Numbered from the stretch's first letter, positions 16,522 to 26,401 are shown. The stretch is 64,000 bases of DNA from Paracoccus sp. Z118 (GCF_019061185.1 NZ_JAHQZU010000001.1:62001-126000), one strand, 5' to 3'. Notes: a model not told the origin generated them from the letters alone. Numbers and translations: made by a program.

Positions 16522-17231
16522 TGGAGTGGCAGGGCGAGGCGACGGTCCTGGCCCGCCGCCGCCATGGCGAGAACGCGGCGATCCTGACCGTCTTCGCCCG
16601 CGACGCCGGGGTGATGACCGGCGTGGTGCCGGGCGGGGCGGGCACACGGCGCGGACCGTTGCTGCAACCGGGCAACCGGCTGGCCCTGCGCTGGCGGGCG
16701 CGGCTGGCCGAGCAGATGGGCAGCTTCTCGGTCGAGCCGGTTCTGTCCCGCGCCGGGCTGATGGACGACGCGGACGCGCTGGCTGCGCTGAACGCGGTGA
16801 CGGCGCTGCTGGCTTATGCGCTGCCCGAGCGTGACCCGCATCCGCGCCTCTGGGACCGGACCGAATCGCTGCTGGACGCGCTGCCGCAGGGCGGCTGGGC
16901 CGGGGATTACGTCCGCTGGGAGGTCACGCTGCTGGACGAACTGGGCTTCGGCCTGACGCTGGACCGCTGCGCCGTGACCGGGCGCAGCGAGGGGCTGGCC
17001 TATGTCAGCCCGCGCACCGGCCATGCCGTGACGGCCGAGGGGGCGGGCGAATGGGCGGCGCGGCTTCTGCCGCTGCCCAGCCCACTGGGCGGCCCGTCGG
17101 GCGGAATGGCCGAGGCGCTGGCGCTGACCGGGCATTTCCTGAACGCCTATCTGGCCGAGGGGCAGAAAGGCCAGCCGCTGCCCGCCGCCCGCGCGCGGCT
17201 GGTCGAGCGGCTGTCGCGCGGGGCTGCTTAG
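16521..17231 (+). CDS. recO: DNA repair protein RecO
   Basis: 236 residues. RecO anneals single strands and loads RecA on SSB-coated DNA with RecR. The start MEWQGEATVLARRRHGENAAI is the OB-fold N-terminus typical of alphaproteobacterial RecO, followed by G-V-V-P-G-G and L-L-Q-P-G-N; the C-terminal part has L-D-R-C-A-V-T-G with one zinc-site cysteine, the other ligands appearing degenerate. ATG 16521 shares its A with the VOC stop. Its own stop overlaps the convergent META gene by 4 bases. Being in one chain with recF is unusual. Confidence 0.88.
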   Translation: MEWQGEATVLARRRHGENAAILTVFARDAGVMTGVVPGGAGTRRGPLLQPGNRLALRWRARLAEQMGSFSVEPVLSRAGLMDDADALAALNAVTALLAYALPERDPHPRLWDRTESLLDALPQGGWAGDYVRWEVTLLDELGFGLTLDRCAVTGRSEGLAYVSPRTGHAVTAEGAGEWAARLLPLPSPLGGPSGGMAEALALTGHFLNAYLAEGQKGQPLPAARARLVERLSRGAA

Positions 17232-17641
17232 CCCCCCGTCCGCTCCAGCGTGATGTAGGTCGGGCCGATGATCTTCAGCACCCCGCCTTCCCAGACCGCC
17301 TGCTGCGCCTGGGTCAGCGCCTCGAACAGCCGCCCCTCGAACCCCTTGTGGCCGCAGGGGATGTCGGTCCAGTTCATCGTCGAGACGTGAATGTTCGGCA
17401 GCGTCTGGGTGTTGACGGCGGTGAAGGTGTTGCACGGCCCGCGCCCCTCGATCTTGCCCGGCCCGAGGCGCACATAGCCGTCGCGGGTCGGCACAGCCTC
17501 CTTGCCGAAGCCGACGACGACATAGTTCCCATAGGGCACGCCGCCTTCGGACCCGACGCCGGCGGGGGCGCCGGTCGGCTCGCAGGCGGAAAGGGCGGCG
17601 ATGGCGGCCGTGGCGGCGGCAAGGCGGATGGCAGTCTTCAT
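17228..17641 (-). CDS. META-domain lipoprotein
   Basis: 137 residues starting at ATG 17641. The first 20 residues are a lipoprotein signal peptide with lipobox L-S-A-C, so the mature protein begins at Cys ~20 and is membrane-anchored. The rest resembles the META/HslJ domain (V-R-L-G-P-G-K-I-E-G-R-G-P-C-N-T-F, later I-G-P-T-Y-I-T-L-E), a beta-barrel of unclear function found in secreted or heat-inducible proteins. Two cysteines (P-C-N and I-P-C-G) may pair. It is convergent with recO, overlapping by 4 bases. Confidence 0.7.
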   Translation of the reverse strand: MKTAIRLAAATAAIAALSACEPTGAPAGVGSEGGVPYGNYVVVGFGKEAVPTRDGYVRLGPGKIEGRGPCNTFTAVNTQTLPNIHVSTMNWTDIPCGHKGFEGRLFEALTQAQQAVWEGGVLKIIGPTYITLERTGG

Positions 17642-17749
17642 GGCAGTTTCCCCCGATCGGTCATGGAGGGCGAACGCCGGGGCGGCGCTCGCGTTCCCGT
17701 GAAAGTTCAAGGATATCATGCCCGTGGCAGATCGGCCACGCGCGGGCGG

Positions 17750-19378
17750 TCAGCCCAGCAGACGGCGGGCGATCACCTGCGCCTGAATCTCGGCCGCGCC
17801 CTCGAAGATGTTGAGGATGCGGGCGTCGCACAGCACCCGGCTGATCGGGTATTCCAGCGCGAAGCCGTTGCCGCCGTGGATCTGCAGCGCGTTGTCGGCC
17901 GCCGCCCAGGCGACGCGCGCGCCCAGCAGCTTGGCCATCCCGGCTTCCAGATCGCAGCGCTTGCCCTGATCCTTCTCGCGCGCCGAATGATAGGTGAGCT
18001 GGCGGGCAATCATGATCTCCACCGCCGTCATCGCCAGCTTGTCGGCGACGCGCGGGAAGGCGATCAGCGCCTTGCCGAACTGCTTGCGGTCCAGCGCATA
18101 CTGCATCCCCAGCTCCAGCGCCGATTGCGCGACGCCGATGGCGCGGGCGGCGGTCTGAATACGCGCCGATTCAAAGGTCTGCATCAGCTGCTTGAAGCCC
18201 TGTCCCGGCTGCCCGCCGAGCAGGTTGTCGGAGCTGACCTTGAAGCCGTCGAAGCCCAGCTCGTATTCCTTCATCCCGCGATAGCCGAGCACCTCGATCT
18301 CGCCGCCGGTCATGCCGGGGGTGGGGAAGGGGTCTTCGTCGGTGCCGGGGGTCTTCTCGGCCAGGAACATCGACAGCCCGCGCCAGTCGGTCGTGTCGGG
18401 ATCGGTGCGGGCCAGCAGCGTCATCACATGGGTCCGCGCGGCGTGGGTGATCCAGGTCTTGTTGCCGGTGATCTCCCACCCGTCCTGGGTCCGCACGGCG
18501 CGGGTCCGCAGCGCCCCGAGGTCCGAGCCGGTGTTCGGTTCGGTGAAGACGGCGGTCGGCAGGATTTCCCCGCTGGCGAGCAGGGGCAGCCATTTCGCCT
18601 TCTGCTCCTCGGTCCCGCCGCCGAGGATCAGTTCCGCCGCGATCTCGGACCGGGTGCCGAGGCTGCCGACGCCGATATAACCGCGCGACAGCTCCTCGGA
18701 GACGACGACCATGCTGGCTTTCGACAGGCCGAGGCCGCCATGTTCCTCGGGGATGGTCAGGCCGAAGACGCCGAGCTCGGCCAGTTCGACGATCACCTCC
18801 ATCGGGATCAGCTCGTCGTTCAGGTGCCATTCATGCGCGAAGGGCACCACCCGCTCGTCGGCATAGCGGCGGAACTGGTCGCGGATCATTTCCAGATCGG
18901 CGTCGAGCCCGGTCGCGCCGAAGGTCGCGCGGCCCGCGTTGTCCTGCATCAGGGCGACCAGCCGCGCCCGCGCCTGCGGCGTGTTCCCCGCCATCGCCGC
19001 GCGCGCCGCGTCCGAGGGTTGCCAGTCGATGCCGAGGTCCGACAGCCGCGCGAACTCGGTCTGGCTCATCGGGATGCCGCCGGCGATCTGGGCGAGGTAT
19101 TCCCCGAAGGCGATCTGGAGGAGGAGCGATTCCGTCTCCCCAAAACCGTCGCCCAGCTCTCCGGCCCAGCCCGCCATCTGCCGCAGCGCCTCGACATAGG
19201 TCGCGAGCCATGACAGCGCGTGGGCGGCGTGCTGGTCCTGCTCCAGCGCCTCGGCATCTACCTTGCCGCCGCCGACGCGGGCCTTCAGCGCTTCGGTGGC
19301 GCGGGCGAGCAGGGCGCCCAGTTCGGGAATGACCGCCTGCGCATCGGCAGGGGAGAAGGGGGCGCGGGCGTCGAGCAT
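17750..19378 (-). CDS. mcd: Acyl-CoA dehydrogenase with N-terminal extension, probable (2S)-methylsuccinyl-CoA dehydrogenase
   Basis: 542 residues, roughly 150 more than an ordinary acyl-CoA dehydrogenase. Residues ~1-145 are an extra helical region ([18 protein letters not shown]). The normal fold follows: [19 protein letters not shown]-x-K-T-W-I-T-H-A, and at the end [12 protein letters not shown] and I-F-E-G-A-A-E-I-Q. The long N-terminus and total length match Mcd of Rhodobacter and Paracoccus, which oxidises methylsuccinyl-CoA to mesaconyl-CoA in the ethylmalonyl-CoA pathway. AGGAA stands 8 bases before ATG 19378. Another long acyl-CoA dehydrogenase is the alternative. Confidence 0.72.
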   Translation of the reverse strand: MLDARAPFSPADAQAVIPELGALLARATEALKARVGGGKVDAEALEQDQHAAHALSWLATYVEALRQMAGWAGELGDGFGETESLLLQIAFGEYLAQIAGGIPMSQTEFARLSDLGIDWQPSDAARAAMAGNTPQARARLVALMQDNAGRATFGATGLDADLEMIRDQFRRYADERVVPFAHEWHLNDELIPMEVIVELAELGVFGLTIPEEHGGLGLSKASMVVVSEELSRGYIGVGSLGTRSEIAAELILGGGTEEQKAKWLPLLASGEILPTAVFTEPNTGSDLGALRTRAVRTQDGWEITGNKTWITHAARTHVMTLLARTDPDTTDWRGLSMFLAEKTPGTDEDPFPTPGMTGGEIEVLGYRGMKEYELGFDGFKVSSDNLLGGQPGQGFKQLMQTFESARIQTAARAIGVAQSALELGMQYALDRKQFGKALIAFPRVADKLAMTAVEIMIARQLTYHSAREKDQGKRCDLEAGMAKLLGARVAWAAADNALQIHGGNGFALEYPISRVLCDARILNIFEGAAEIQAQVIARRLLG

Positions 19379-19420
19379 CGGGCAGTTCCTGCAATGAATC
19401 GGTTTGGCTGCTGGTAACCT

Positions 19421-19455
19421 CTTTGCAGGTGCAGCGCAATGTTGCTGCGCCAAAG
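19421..19455. promoter_or_regulatory. Imperfect inverted repeat upstream of the mcd-like gene
   Basis: CTTTG ... CAAAG flank GGTGCAGC ... GCTGCGCC, which pair with one G-T mismatch, across 35 bases in the divergent region between the mcd-like gene (start 19378) and the TauE gene (start 19577). It could be an operator for either promoter. The outer half-sites (CTTTGCA) recall the TTTGCAAA half-sites reported for short-chain acyl-CoA regulators, but the right half is poor. Confidence 0.35.
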
Positions 19456-19576
19456 GGTTCGTTCCTGTATCATTGTTGCGTGGCGTCGGCCGCGAGTTCT
19501 ACATGGCGGGCTTCGCCGCTCATCCGCCCGGAAGCACCCCTTGCCAGCGCCCGGCCCGCCGCTAGGGTGGCGGCCG

Positions 19577-20335
19577 ATGTTCGGCCTCGATCCTCATCTC
19601 GTCTGGCTGGCGCTTGGCGTCACCTTCTTCGCGGGCTTCGTGAAGGGGGTGATCGGGTTTTCCATGCCGATGATCATGATGTCGGCCTTCGGCTCGTTCC
19701 TGCCAGCGCATGTGTCGCTGGCGCTGCTCATCATGCCGACGCTGGTGACCAACCTTCAGCAGTCCACCCGGCAGGGCCTGACCCCCGCCATCGAATCGGC
19801 CAGGCGCTTCGGCTGGCATATCGGGATGGTGGTGCTGTTCATGTTCGTCTCGGCCCCGTTCGCGCGGGTGCTGCCGCAGTGGGTGATGTATCTGGCGCTC
19901 GGCGTGCCGATCATGGTGTTCGCGCTGTGGCAGCTTTCCGGGCGGCCGATGACGCTGCCGATCCACCACCAGCGGCGGGCCGAGATCGTCAGCGGCGTCA
20001 TCGGCGGGCTTTACGGCGGCATCTCGGGCATCTGGGGGCCGCCGCTGATCGTCTATCTGCTGTCGATCGGCGCCTCGAAGATCGAGCAGATCCGCGTGCA
20101 GGGCGTCGTGTTCCTGATCGGCGCGGTGGTGCTGGTGGTCGCGCATCTGTTAACCGGCATCCTGAACCCGCAGACCTTGCCGCTATCGCTGCTGATGGCG
20201 GTGCCGGCCATTCTGGGGATGCAGTTCGGCTTTGCCGTGCAGGACCGGATGAACCTGATCCAGTTCCGCCGCTGGACGCTGGTGCTGCTGGTGCTGACCG
20301 GCGCCAACCTGATCCGCCGCGCCCTGACGATGTAA
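19577..20335 (+). CDS. TauE/SafE-family anion exporter
   Basis: 252 residues, inner-membrane protein with about eight hydrophobic segments. The early [16 protein letters not shown] segment is the signature of the TauE/SafE (UPF0721) family, whose members export sulfite, sulfoacetate or other organic anions; the second repeat shows [17 protein letters not shown] 19577 with AGGGTGG upstream is the best start; the upstream extension is not hydrophobic or conserved. It lies 8 bases ahead of dapE; the substrate is unknown. Confidence 0.85.
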   Translation: MFGLDPHLVWLALGVTFFAGFVKGVIGFSMPMIMMSAFGSFLPAHVSLALLIMPTLVTNLQQSTRQGLTPAIESARRFGWHIGMVVLFMFVSAPFARVLPQWVMYLALGVPIMVFALWQLSGRPMTLPIHHQRRAEIVSGVIGGLYGGISGIWGPPLIVYLLSIGASKIEQIRVQGVVFLIGAVVLVVAHLLTGILNPQTLPLSLLMAVPAILGMQFGFAVQDRMNLIQFRRWTLVLLVLTGANLIRRALTM

Positions 20336-20343
20336 GGCCTCCT

Positions 20344-21480
20344 ATGACCGACCCCGCCGCCCTGACCGCCCGCCTGATCCGCTGCCCCTCGGTCACGCCC
20401 GAGGAGGGCGGCGCGCTGGAACTGCTCCGCGCGCTGCTCGAACCGGCGGGCTTCACCTGCACCCGCGTGGACCGGAACGGCACACCCAACCTTTACGCCC
20501 GCTGGGGTGCCAAGGGCGCGCGCAGCTTCGGCTTCAACGGCCATACGGACGTGGTCCCGCCGGGCGATCCGGCCAGCTGGACCCATCCACCCTTCTCGGG
20601 GGCCGAGATCGACGGGATCATCTGGGGCCGGGGCGCGACCGACATGAAATCCGGCGTTGCCGCCTTCGTGGCCGCCGCCATCGACTTGGTGACCCAGACC
20701 CCGCCCGACGGCGCCGTGATCCTGACCATCACCGGCGACGAGGAGGGGCCGTCGCGCGACGGCACCCGCGCCATCCTCGACTGGATGGACGCCAATGGCG
20801 AGCGGATGGATGTCTGCCTTGTCGGCGAGCCGTCCAACCCCGAGGTGATGGGCGAGATGATCAAGATCGGCCGCCGCGGCAGCCTGACGGCGACCATCAC
20901 CGCCACCGGGAAACAGGGCCACGCCGCCTATCCGCACAAGGCGCTGAACCCGCTCCACCCGCTGCTGCGGCTGCTGGAGGGGCTGACCGCCGCGCCGCTG
21001 GATCAGGGCAGCGAGCATTTCCAGCCGACGGGGCTTCAGGTCACGACCATCGACGTGGGCAATACCGCGTCGAACGTGATCCCGGAAAAGGGCCGGGCGG
21101 TGGTGAACATCCGCTTCAACGACCTGCACTCGGGCGACAGCCTTATCGCGATGCTGCGCGAGCGGGCGGCGGCGATGGAGATGGAAACCGGTGTGCGCTT
21201 CGACGTGGATATCAGGCTTTCGGGCGAAAGCTTCCTGACCCGGCCCGGCCCCTTCGTCGATCTGGTGCGCGGCGTCGTGGCTGATGCCTGCGGGACCGAT
21301 CCGGTGCTGTCCACCTCGGGCGGCACCTCGGATGCGCGCTTCATCAAGGACCACTGCCCGGTGCTGGAATTCGGTCTCGTCGGTGCCTTCATGCATCAGG
21401 TGGACGAGCGGGTGCCCGCCGCGCAGGTGCGCCAGCTCAAGGACATCTACCAGACCATTCTGGCGCGGTATTTCGCATGA
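20344..21480 (+). CDS. dapE: Succinyl-diaminopimelate desuccinylase
   Basis: 378 residues of the M20 metallohydrolase family. DapE hydrolyses N-succinyl-L,L-diaminopimelate in lysine and peptidoglycan-precursor synthesis. Zinc ligands are visible in [22 protein letters not shown] and T-G-D-E-E-G-P; the [11 protein letters not shown] segment and E-F-G-L-V-G near the end are DapE-specific. ATG 20344 lies 8 bases after the TauE gene, and the stop overlaps the GNAT gene (ATGA). It forms a small operon with its neighbours. Confidence 0.95.
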   Translation: MTDPAALTARLIRCPSVTPEEGGALELLRALLEPAGFTCTRVDRNGTPNLYARWGAKGARSFGFNGHTDVVPPGDPASWTHPPFSGAEIDGIIWGRGATDMKSGVAAFVAAAIDLVTQTPPDGAVILTITGDEEGPSRDGTRAILDWMDANGERMDVCLVGEPSNPEVMGEMIKIGRRGSLTATITATGKQGHAAYPHKALNPLHPLLRLLEGLTAAPLDQGSEHFQPTGLQVTTIDVGNTASNVIPEKGRAVVNIRFNDLHSGDSLIAMLRERAAAMEMETGVRFDVDIRLSGESFLTRPGPFVDLVRGVVADACGTDPVLSTSGGTSDARFIKDHCPVLEFGLVGAFMHQVDERVPAAQVRQLKDIYQTILARYFA

Positions 21481-21905
21481 TCCCCAACGCGGCCATCACG
21501 CGAACGGACGATCTGGCCGCCTGCCACGCCATCCGTCGGACGGTGTTCATCGAGGAACAGAACGTCCCCGAGGCGCTGGAGATGGACGATCTGGACGCCG
21601 CCGCGATCCATCTTCTCGCGGTCGAGGGCGGCCGTCCGGTCGGCACCGCGCGGCTGCTGATCGACGGCGAGACCGGCAAGATCGGCCGCGTCGCGGTGCT
21701 GGTCGAGCATCGCGGCAGCGGCCTCGGCGCGGCGCTGATCCTTGCCGCGCTGGATGAGCTGCGGACCATGCCCGGCGTCACCACCGCAAAGCTGGGCGCG
21801 CAGCTTCACGCGCTGGGGTTCTACGAGAAGCTGGGCTTCACCGCTCGCGGGCCGGTCTATGACGACGCGGGCATCCCGCATCGCGACATGACCCGGCCGC
21901 TTTGA
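21477..21905 (+). CDS. GNAT-family N-acetyltransferase
   Basis: 142 residues with the GNAT fold: [13 protein letters not shown] near residue 20, the acetyl-CoA-binding [11 protein letters not shown] near residue 82 (R/Q-x-x-G-x-G/A pattern) and F-Y-E-K-L-G-F near residue 115. The E-E-Q-N-V-P-x-x-x-E-x-D start resembles the ElaA/YjcF-like subgroup. Acceptor unknown. Its start overlaps the dapE stop by 4 bases; the next gene begins 1 base after its stop. Confidence 0.88.
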   Translation: MIPNAAITRTDDLAACHAIRRTVFIEEQNVPEALEMDDLDAAAIHLLAVEGGRPVGTARLLIDGETGKIGRVAVLVEHRGSGLGAALILAALDELRTMPGVTTAKLGAQLHALGFYEKLGFTARGPVYDDAGIPHRDMTRPL

Positions 21906-21906
21906 C

Positions 21907-22410
21907 ATGCCCGTCATCCGCCCCGAACTGGCCGAGCGGCTGCGCCCCTGGCGCGAAGTGGCCGCGGCGGCGCTGGTCGCCGCATTCGGGGCGTGGGTGT
22001 TCAGCTGGGGCGGGCTGGTCTATCAGCCGCTCGGCCTTGCCGTGATCGCCGTCGCCCTTGTCTGGGGCACCGATGCCCGCCGCCGGATGCGCTTTCGCCG
22101 CGACATCGCCGCGCCGGGCGTGGTCGAGCTGATCGAGGGCGCGGTCCGCTATTACGGCGCCGAGACCTTGGGCGGAGAGATTGCCTTGCGCGATCTGGTC
22201 GAGGTCCGGCTGCTGCGCCTGAAGGGCCATCCGCATTGGCGGCTGCGCAGCAGCGACGGGCAGGCGCTGCTGATCCCGGTCGAGGCGGCGGGCGCGGCGA
22301 CGCTCGCCCACGCCTTCGCGGCGCTGCCGGGCTTCGATCTGGCCGAGGCGGCGAACGCGCTGGACGCCGAAGGCGAGACGTTCCGCACCGTCTGGCGCCG
22401 CAGCGAATAG
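21907..22410 (+). CDS. Small membrane protein of unknown function
   Basis: 167 residues. Two hydrophobic helices lie near residues 18-36 and 39-55, then an Arg-rich D-A-R-R-R-M-R-F-R-R-D turn puts the remaining ~110 residues in the cytoplasm; this part (V-E-L-I-E-G-x-V-R-Y-Y-G to W-R-L-R-S-S-D-G-Q-A-L-L-I-P) is beta-rich and PH-like by pattern. I do not recognise a named family. It is the last gene of the TauE-dapE-GNAT run, convergent with ompA across a shared hairpin. Confidence 0.7.
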   Translation: MPVIRPELAERLRPWREVAAAALVAAFGAWVFSWGGLVYQPLGLAVIAVALVWGTDARRRMRFRRDIAAPGVVELIEGAVRYYGAETLGGEIALRDLVEVRLLRLKGHPHWRLRSSDGQALLIPVEAAGAATLAHAFAALPGFDLAEAANALDAEGETFRTVWRRSE

Positions 22411-22433
22411 CCGATCCGTCAGCGCAAAAGGAA

Positions 22434-22457
22434 AGGCCGCCGGTTTCCCGGCGGCCT
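22434..22457. terminator. Bidirectional terminator
   Basis: AGGCCGCCGG and CCGGCGGCCT form a perfect 10-base-pair stem with loop TTTC, between two convergent genes. On the minus strand it is followed by TTCCTTTTG, so it best serves the OmpA-family gene. Confidence 0.8.
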
Positions 22458-22478
22458 CCATCGTCTCTCGCGGCCCGC

Positions 22479-25019
22479 TTACTGGGCGAGCAGGTTGGTG
22501 ATCCGGCGCACCGAGGCGCGGCGGTTCTCGCGGATGTCGCCTTCGGCCGGGACGCGCAGGAACTGCTCGCCATAGCCCTGCACGACCATGTTTTCCGGCG
22601 GCACGTTGAAGTATTCGGTCAGCGCCAGCGCCACCGATTCGGCCCGGCGGTCCGAAAGCGCGAGGTTCATCGCGTCTCCGCCCACCGTGTCGGTGTGGCC
22701 TTCGATCATGAAGATTTCGCGCGGGTTGCTGCGCACCGCCTCGGTGATGACGCTGCCGAGCGTCGCGAGCTGCTGCGCCTGCGCCGGCTCGATCGCGGCC
22801 GAGCCGGTGTCGAAGGTGATCGCCTGAATGTCCACCGGAGCGACCAGCGCCCGGACGGCGGGGATGTTGCGGACCTGGTTCAGCGTGAAGGTGCGGTCCA
22901 CGCCAACCTCGCGCCGCAGGGCCTCGCGCAGCGCGTCCTCGGTCACGGGGCCGGAGGCGTCCAGCACCGGCCGCGCGGGCGGCGGCAGTTCCGAGACGAT
23001 GACCGGCTGCACGTTCGCCGTCTCGTCGATCAGCGTGGTGGCGGTGCCATCCGGCGCGACCACCGACCGGCGCAGCACCCGCAGATCGGCGTCGCGGATC
23101 GTCACCACCCGGCTGCCATCTTCGCGCAGGACCGTGGTGCGGCTGGAGCCGTCGTTGAAGTTCTCGGTCTGCACGGTCGAGCCGGGCTGAAGCAGCAGGG
23201 CGTTGTCGTTCTTGATGACTTCCTGGCTGCCATCGGGGCGGGTCACGACGAGCCGGTCGCCGGTGTTCAGCGCAACCTGCCGGTTGTTGGGCAGCATCTG
23301 CCCGACGACATAGCCCGCAAGTCCCGCCAGCGCGTAGTTGAGCAGGTCGTTGTCGTCGTCATCGTCGTCGGCCTGGCTCTGCGGCGCCTGCGTGGTGACG
23401 GTCCCGGCCGTGTCGGCCGCCGCGCCGGGCTGCTGCCCGCCGGCGGCCGCCGCTGCCGCCGCCGCGGCGGCGCTGATGCTGGTCGCGAAGTCCTCCTGCG
23501 AGGAGCGGGCGTTTTCCTCCGTTACGGTGGTTTCCACCACCTCGGCATCGGCGGCGGTGTCGTCCCCGGCGCTCAGCGCGGCGACCGGCTCGGCCGGTTC
23601 CACGGCCTCGGCGGCTTCGCGGGAAGCTTCGGTCTCGACGGCGGTCGCCTCGGGAACCGCCTGCGCCTCGACCTCGGCCGCGGGGGTGCCTTCGGCCGCG
23701 GGCGTTCCGGCGAGCGCGTCGCGCAACTCATCGACCGTGGGCGTCGCGCCCTCGGCGGGCGGGGCAGCGTCGGCGGCCGTTGCGTCGGTCGGCGGTGCCT
23801 CGGTGGTCGGAGCGTCGGCAGCGGTCGTCGCCGCATCCGCATCGGCGGCCGGAGCGGTGGCCGGGTCAGCCTGAGGCGCGTCCGCCGGGGTGGCGGCCGT
23901 CGGCGTTTCAGCCGCAGGGGCGTCGGCGGCGGCTGGCGTATCCGCCGGAGTATCGGCGGCGGGAGCATCCGTGGCGGGTGCGTCAGCGGCGGAGGCCTCG
24001 GCCGCGGGAGCTTCTGCGGCTGCATCCGTCGATGCGTCGGCTGGCACGTGGGCGTCGGCCTCGACGGCGGGTTCTTCCGCCGCATCGGCCTCGGCCTGCG
24101 ATTCGGAGAGCGCCTGCTCCAGATCGGCCGCGTCGGGCAGTTCGGGTTCCGGCGCCGTTTCGGTCACTGCTTCGGCAGCGGGGGCCGCGTCGGCAGGTGC
24201 GGGCTCGGCGCTAGCGGCCGGTGTCTCGGAAGCGGCGGAAGCATCCGGCGCGCCCGCTTCGGCGGGTTCCGGCGCGGCTTCAGGTGCGGGCGCGGCCTCG
24301 GGCGCCGGTGCGGCGGCAGGCTCGGCCGGTGCTTCGCTGGCGGCGGCCTCGGGAGCAGGCGCTGGCTCCGCTGGGGCCTCGGCGGCAGCGGGTGCCTCCG
24401 GCGCGGGCTCGGGGATAATCTCGGGCTCCGGCGCGGGGTCCGCCGGGGCGGCATCCACCGGCGCTTCGGCGGCAGGCGCCGGCTCGGCGGGCTGTTCCGG
24501 CGCGGCGTCCGGCAGCGGAACCGGCTCGCCCGCCGGTGCGGCGTCGGTGGCGGTTTCCCCCGTATCGGCCTGGGCCAGCACCCGCGCCGCCGCGCCATCG
24601 GCCGCGCCGAGGGTCATCATGTCGGCGCGCGGCGCCTGCATCTGCACGGCGTTCGGGTCAAGCGTCAGGGTGCCGTCGGCATCCGCCCGGTGGGTCTGCA
24701 TCTGCTGCGGGGCAAGGAACATCGCGCCGTCGGGCGCCACCTGCACCGCGATCCCGCGCGGGGTGAAGCGGATATCGGCCGGGCAGGGCTGCGGCGCGTT
24801 CATCGGGCAGGTCAGTTGTTCGGCGTTCAGCCCGGCATCCAGCTCGATTTCAAGCGCCGCTTGAAGGTTCGGCATCTGCACCGCGCGGTCCGAAGCCGCC
24901 TGCGCCGCCTCGGCAGCGGTCATGTCGGCCGTCACGGCGGCCTGAGCGATGCTGGCCTGCGGCAGCAGCAGCGCGACGCCTACGGCGATGGCGGTCGAGT
25001 TGTTGAAGATGCGGCGCAT
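22479..25019 (-). CDS. Large OmpA-family protein with Ala/Pro/Glu-rich linker
   Basis: 846 residues from ATG 25019 (GGAGGAAAC upstream). Residues 1-~28 are a signal peptide. Residues ~30-150 form a small folded region with C-P-M-N-A-P-Q-P-C. Residues ~155-520 are extremely rich in Ala, Pro, Glu, Thr and Asp, a disordered spacer. A short Asp run (D-D-D-D-D) and a G-L-A-G-Y-V-V-G segment follow, then a beta-rich part with repeated D-G-S/T motifs, and finally an OmpA C-terminal domain (last ~120 residues; F-D-T-G-S-A-A-I near 730, I-E-G-H-T-D-T-V-G, N-L-A-L-S-D-R-R-A-E-S-V) that binds peptidoglycan. It probably spans the periplasm from the wall. Confidence 0.85.
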   Translation of the reverse strand: MRRIFNNSTAIAVGVALLLPQASIAQAAVTADMTAAEAAQAASDRAVQMPNLQAALEIELDAGLNAEQLTCPMNAPQPCPADIRFTPRGIAVQVAPDGAMFLAPQQMQTHRADADGTLTLDPNAVQMQAPRADMMTLGAADGAAARVLAQADTGETATDAAPAGEPVPLPDAAPEQPAEPAPAAEAPVDAAPADPAPEPEIIPEPAPEAPAAAEAPAEPAPAPEAAASEAPAEPAAAPAPEAAPAPEAAPEPAEAGAPDASAASETPAASAEPAPADAAPAAEAVTETAPEPELPDAADLEQALSESQAEADAAEEPAVEADAHVPADASTDAAAEAPAAEASAADAPATDAPAADTPADTPAAADAPAAETPTAATPADAPQADPATAPAADADAATTAADAPTTEAPPTDATAADAAPPAEGATPTVDELRDALAGTPAAEGTPAAEVEAQAVPEATAVETEASREAAEAVEPAEPVAALSAGDDTAADAEVVETTVTEENARSSQEDFATSISAAAAAAAAAAGGQQPGAAADTAGTVTTQAPQSQADDDDDDNDLLNYALAGLAGYVVGQMLPNNRQVALNTGDRLVVTRPDGSQEVIKNDNALLLQPGSTVQTENFNDGSSRTTVLREDGSRVVTIRDADLRVLRRSVVAPDGTATTLIDETANVQPVIVSELPPPARPVLDASGPVTEDALREALRREVGVDRTFTLNQVRNIPAVRALVAPVDIQAITFDTGSAAIEPAQAQQLATLGSVITEAVRSNPREIFMIEGHTDTVGGDAMNLALSDRRAESVALALTEYFNVPPENMVVQGYGEQFLRVPAEGDIRENRRASVRRITNLLAQ

Positions 25020-25192
25020 GTTTCCTCCGGCTTTCCTGTCGGTTCGGGCGCGCGGACGCGCCCCATTCTGCGGACGGTAACGATCTACAAGCCGTGGCGT
25101 TCCCGACATCGGCGTGAGGGGCCCGTGAACGCGGCATTGAACCCCAAAGCGTCACCGCATATCCATTGCCGTGACATCCGAGGAGAAAGATC

Positions 25193-26401
25193 ATGGCCTT
25201 GAAGCCCAAGGACGCGCCCGACCTGAACCGTTTCGACTGGGAAGACGCGCTGCGTCTGGACGGCCAGCTTTCCGAGGAGGAGCGGATGCTGCGCGACGCC
25301 GCCCGCTCTTACGCGCAGGAAAAGCTGCAGCCGCGCGTGATCGAAGCCTATCGCGAGGAAAAGACCGACCCCGAGATCTTCCGCGAGATGGGCGAGATGG
25401 GCCTGCTGGGCGTCACGGTTCCCGAGGAATATGGCGGGATCGGCGCTTCCTACGTGGCCTACGGCCTCATCGCGCGCGAGGTCGAGCGGGTGGATTCGGG
25501 CTATCGCTCGATGATGTCGGTGCAGTCGTCGCTGGTGATGTATCCGATCTACGCCTACGGCTCGGAAGAGCAGCGGAAGAAGTACCTGCCGAAACTCGCC
25601 AGCGGCGAGTTCATCGGCTGCTTCGGCCTGACCGAACCGGATGCCGGATCGGACCCCGCCGGAATGAAGACGGTCGCGAGGAAGACCGCGAACGGCTATG
25701 TGCTGAACGGGTCCAAGATGTGGATCTCGAACTCGCCCATCGCGGATGTGTTCGTGGTCTGGGCCAAGTCCGACGCGCATGGCGGCAAGATCAAGGGCTT
25801 CGTGCTGGACAAGGGCACGAAGGGCCTCTCGGCGCCCAAGATCCAGGGCAAGCTGAGCCTGCGCGCCTCGATCACCGGCGAAATCGTCATGCAGGACGTC
25901 GAAGTGGGCGAGGATGCGCTGCTGCCCAACGTCGAAGGGTTGAAGGGTCCGTTCGGCTGCCTCAACCGCGCCCGATACGGCATCAGCTGGGGCGTCATGG
26001 GCGCGGCCGAGTTCTGCATGCACGCCGCGCGGCAGTATGGTCTGGACCGTCACCAGTTCAAGCGCCCGCTGGCCAACACGCAGATCTACCAACTCAAGCT
26101 GGCCAACATGTTGACCGAGATCACGCTGGGGCTGCAGGCCAGCCTGCAGGTGGGGCGGCTGATGGATGCCGCCGAGGCGGCGCCCGAGATGATCAGCCTC
26201 GTCAAGCGCAACAACTGCGGCAAGGCGCTGGATATCGCCCGGATGGCCCGCGACATGCACGGCGGCAACGGCATCTCCGAGGAGTTCCAGGTGATGCGCC
26301 ACGCAGCCAACCTCGAGACGGTCAACACCTATGAGGGCACGCATGACGTCCACGCGCTGATCCTCGGCCGTGCCATCACGGGCTTGCAGGCGTTCTATTG
26401 A
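25193..26401 (+). CDS. gcdH: Glutaryl-CoA dehydrogenase
   Basis: 402 residues. FAD enzyme that oxidises and decarboxylates glutaryl-CoA to crotonyl-CoA in lysine, tryptophan and aromatic breakdown. Diagnostic segments are W-E-D-A-L near the start, [29 protein letters not shown] near residue 105, [12 protein letters not shown], and Y-E-G-T-H-D-V-H near the end, where the glutamate of Y-E-G-T is the catalytic base. AGGAGAAAGATC precedes ATG 25193. Monocistronic, ended by tandem hairpins. Confidence 0.93.
   Translation: MALKPKDAPDLNRFDWEDALRLDGQLSEEERMLRDAARSYAQEKLQPRVIEAYREEKTDPEIFREMGEMGLLGVTVPEEYGGIGASYVAYGLIAREVERVDSGYRSMMSVQSSLVMYPIYAYGSEEQRKKYLPKLASGEFIGCFGLTEPDAGSDPAGMKTVARKTANGYVLNGSKMWISNSPIADVFVVWAKSDAHGGKIKGFVLDKGTKGLSAPKIQGKLSLRASITGEIVMQDVEVGEDALLPNVEGLKGPFGCLNRARYGISWGVMGAAEFCMHAARQYGLDRHQFKRPLANTQIYQLKLANMLTEITLGLQASLQVGRLMDAAEAAPEMISLVKRNNCGKALDIARMARDMHGGNGISEEFQVMRHAANLETVNTYEGTHDVHALILGRAITGLQAFY

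Noticed and set aside
23400..24600. CRISPR-like or tandem DNA repeat in the OmpA gene
   Set aside because: The repetition is low-complexity Ala/Pro/Glu codons with variable spacing, without constant repeats and unique spacers.
21993..25202. A 1069-codon plus-strand frame opposite the OmpA gene
   Set aside because: It is Gly/Arg-rich antisense of the Ala/Pro/Glu linker, and it runs through the real genes 21907-22410 and ompA in a wrong frame.
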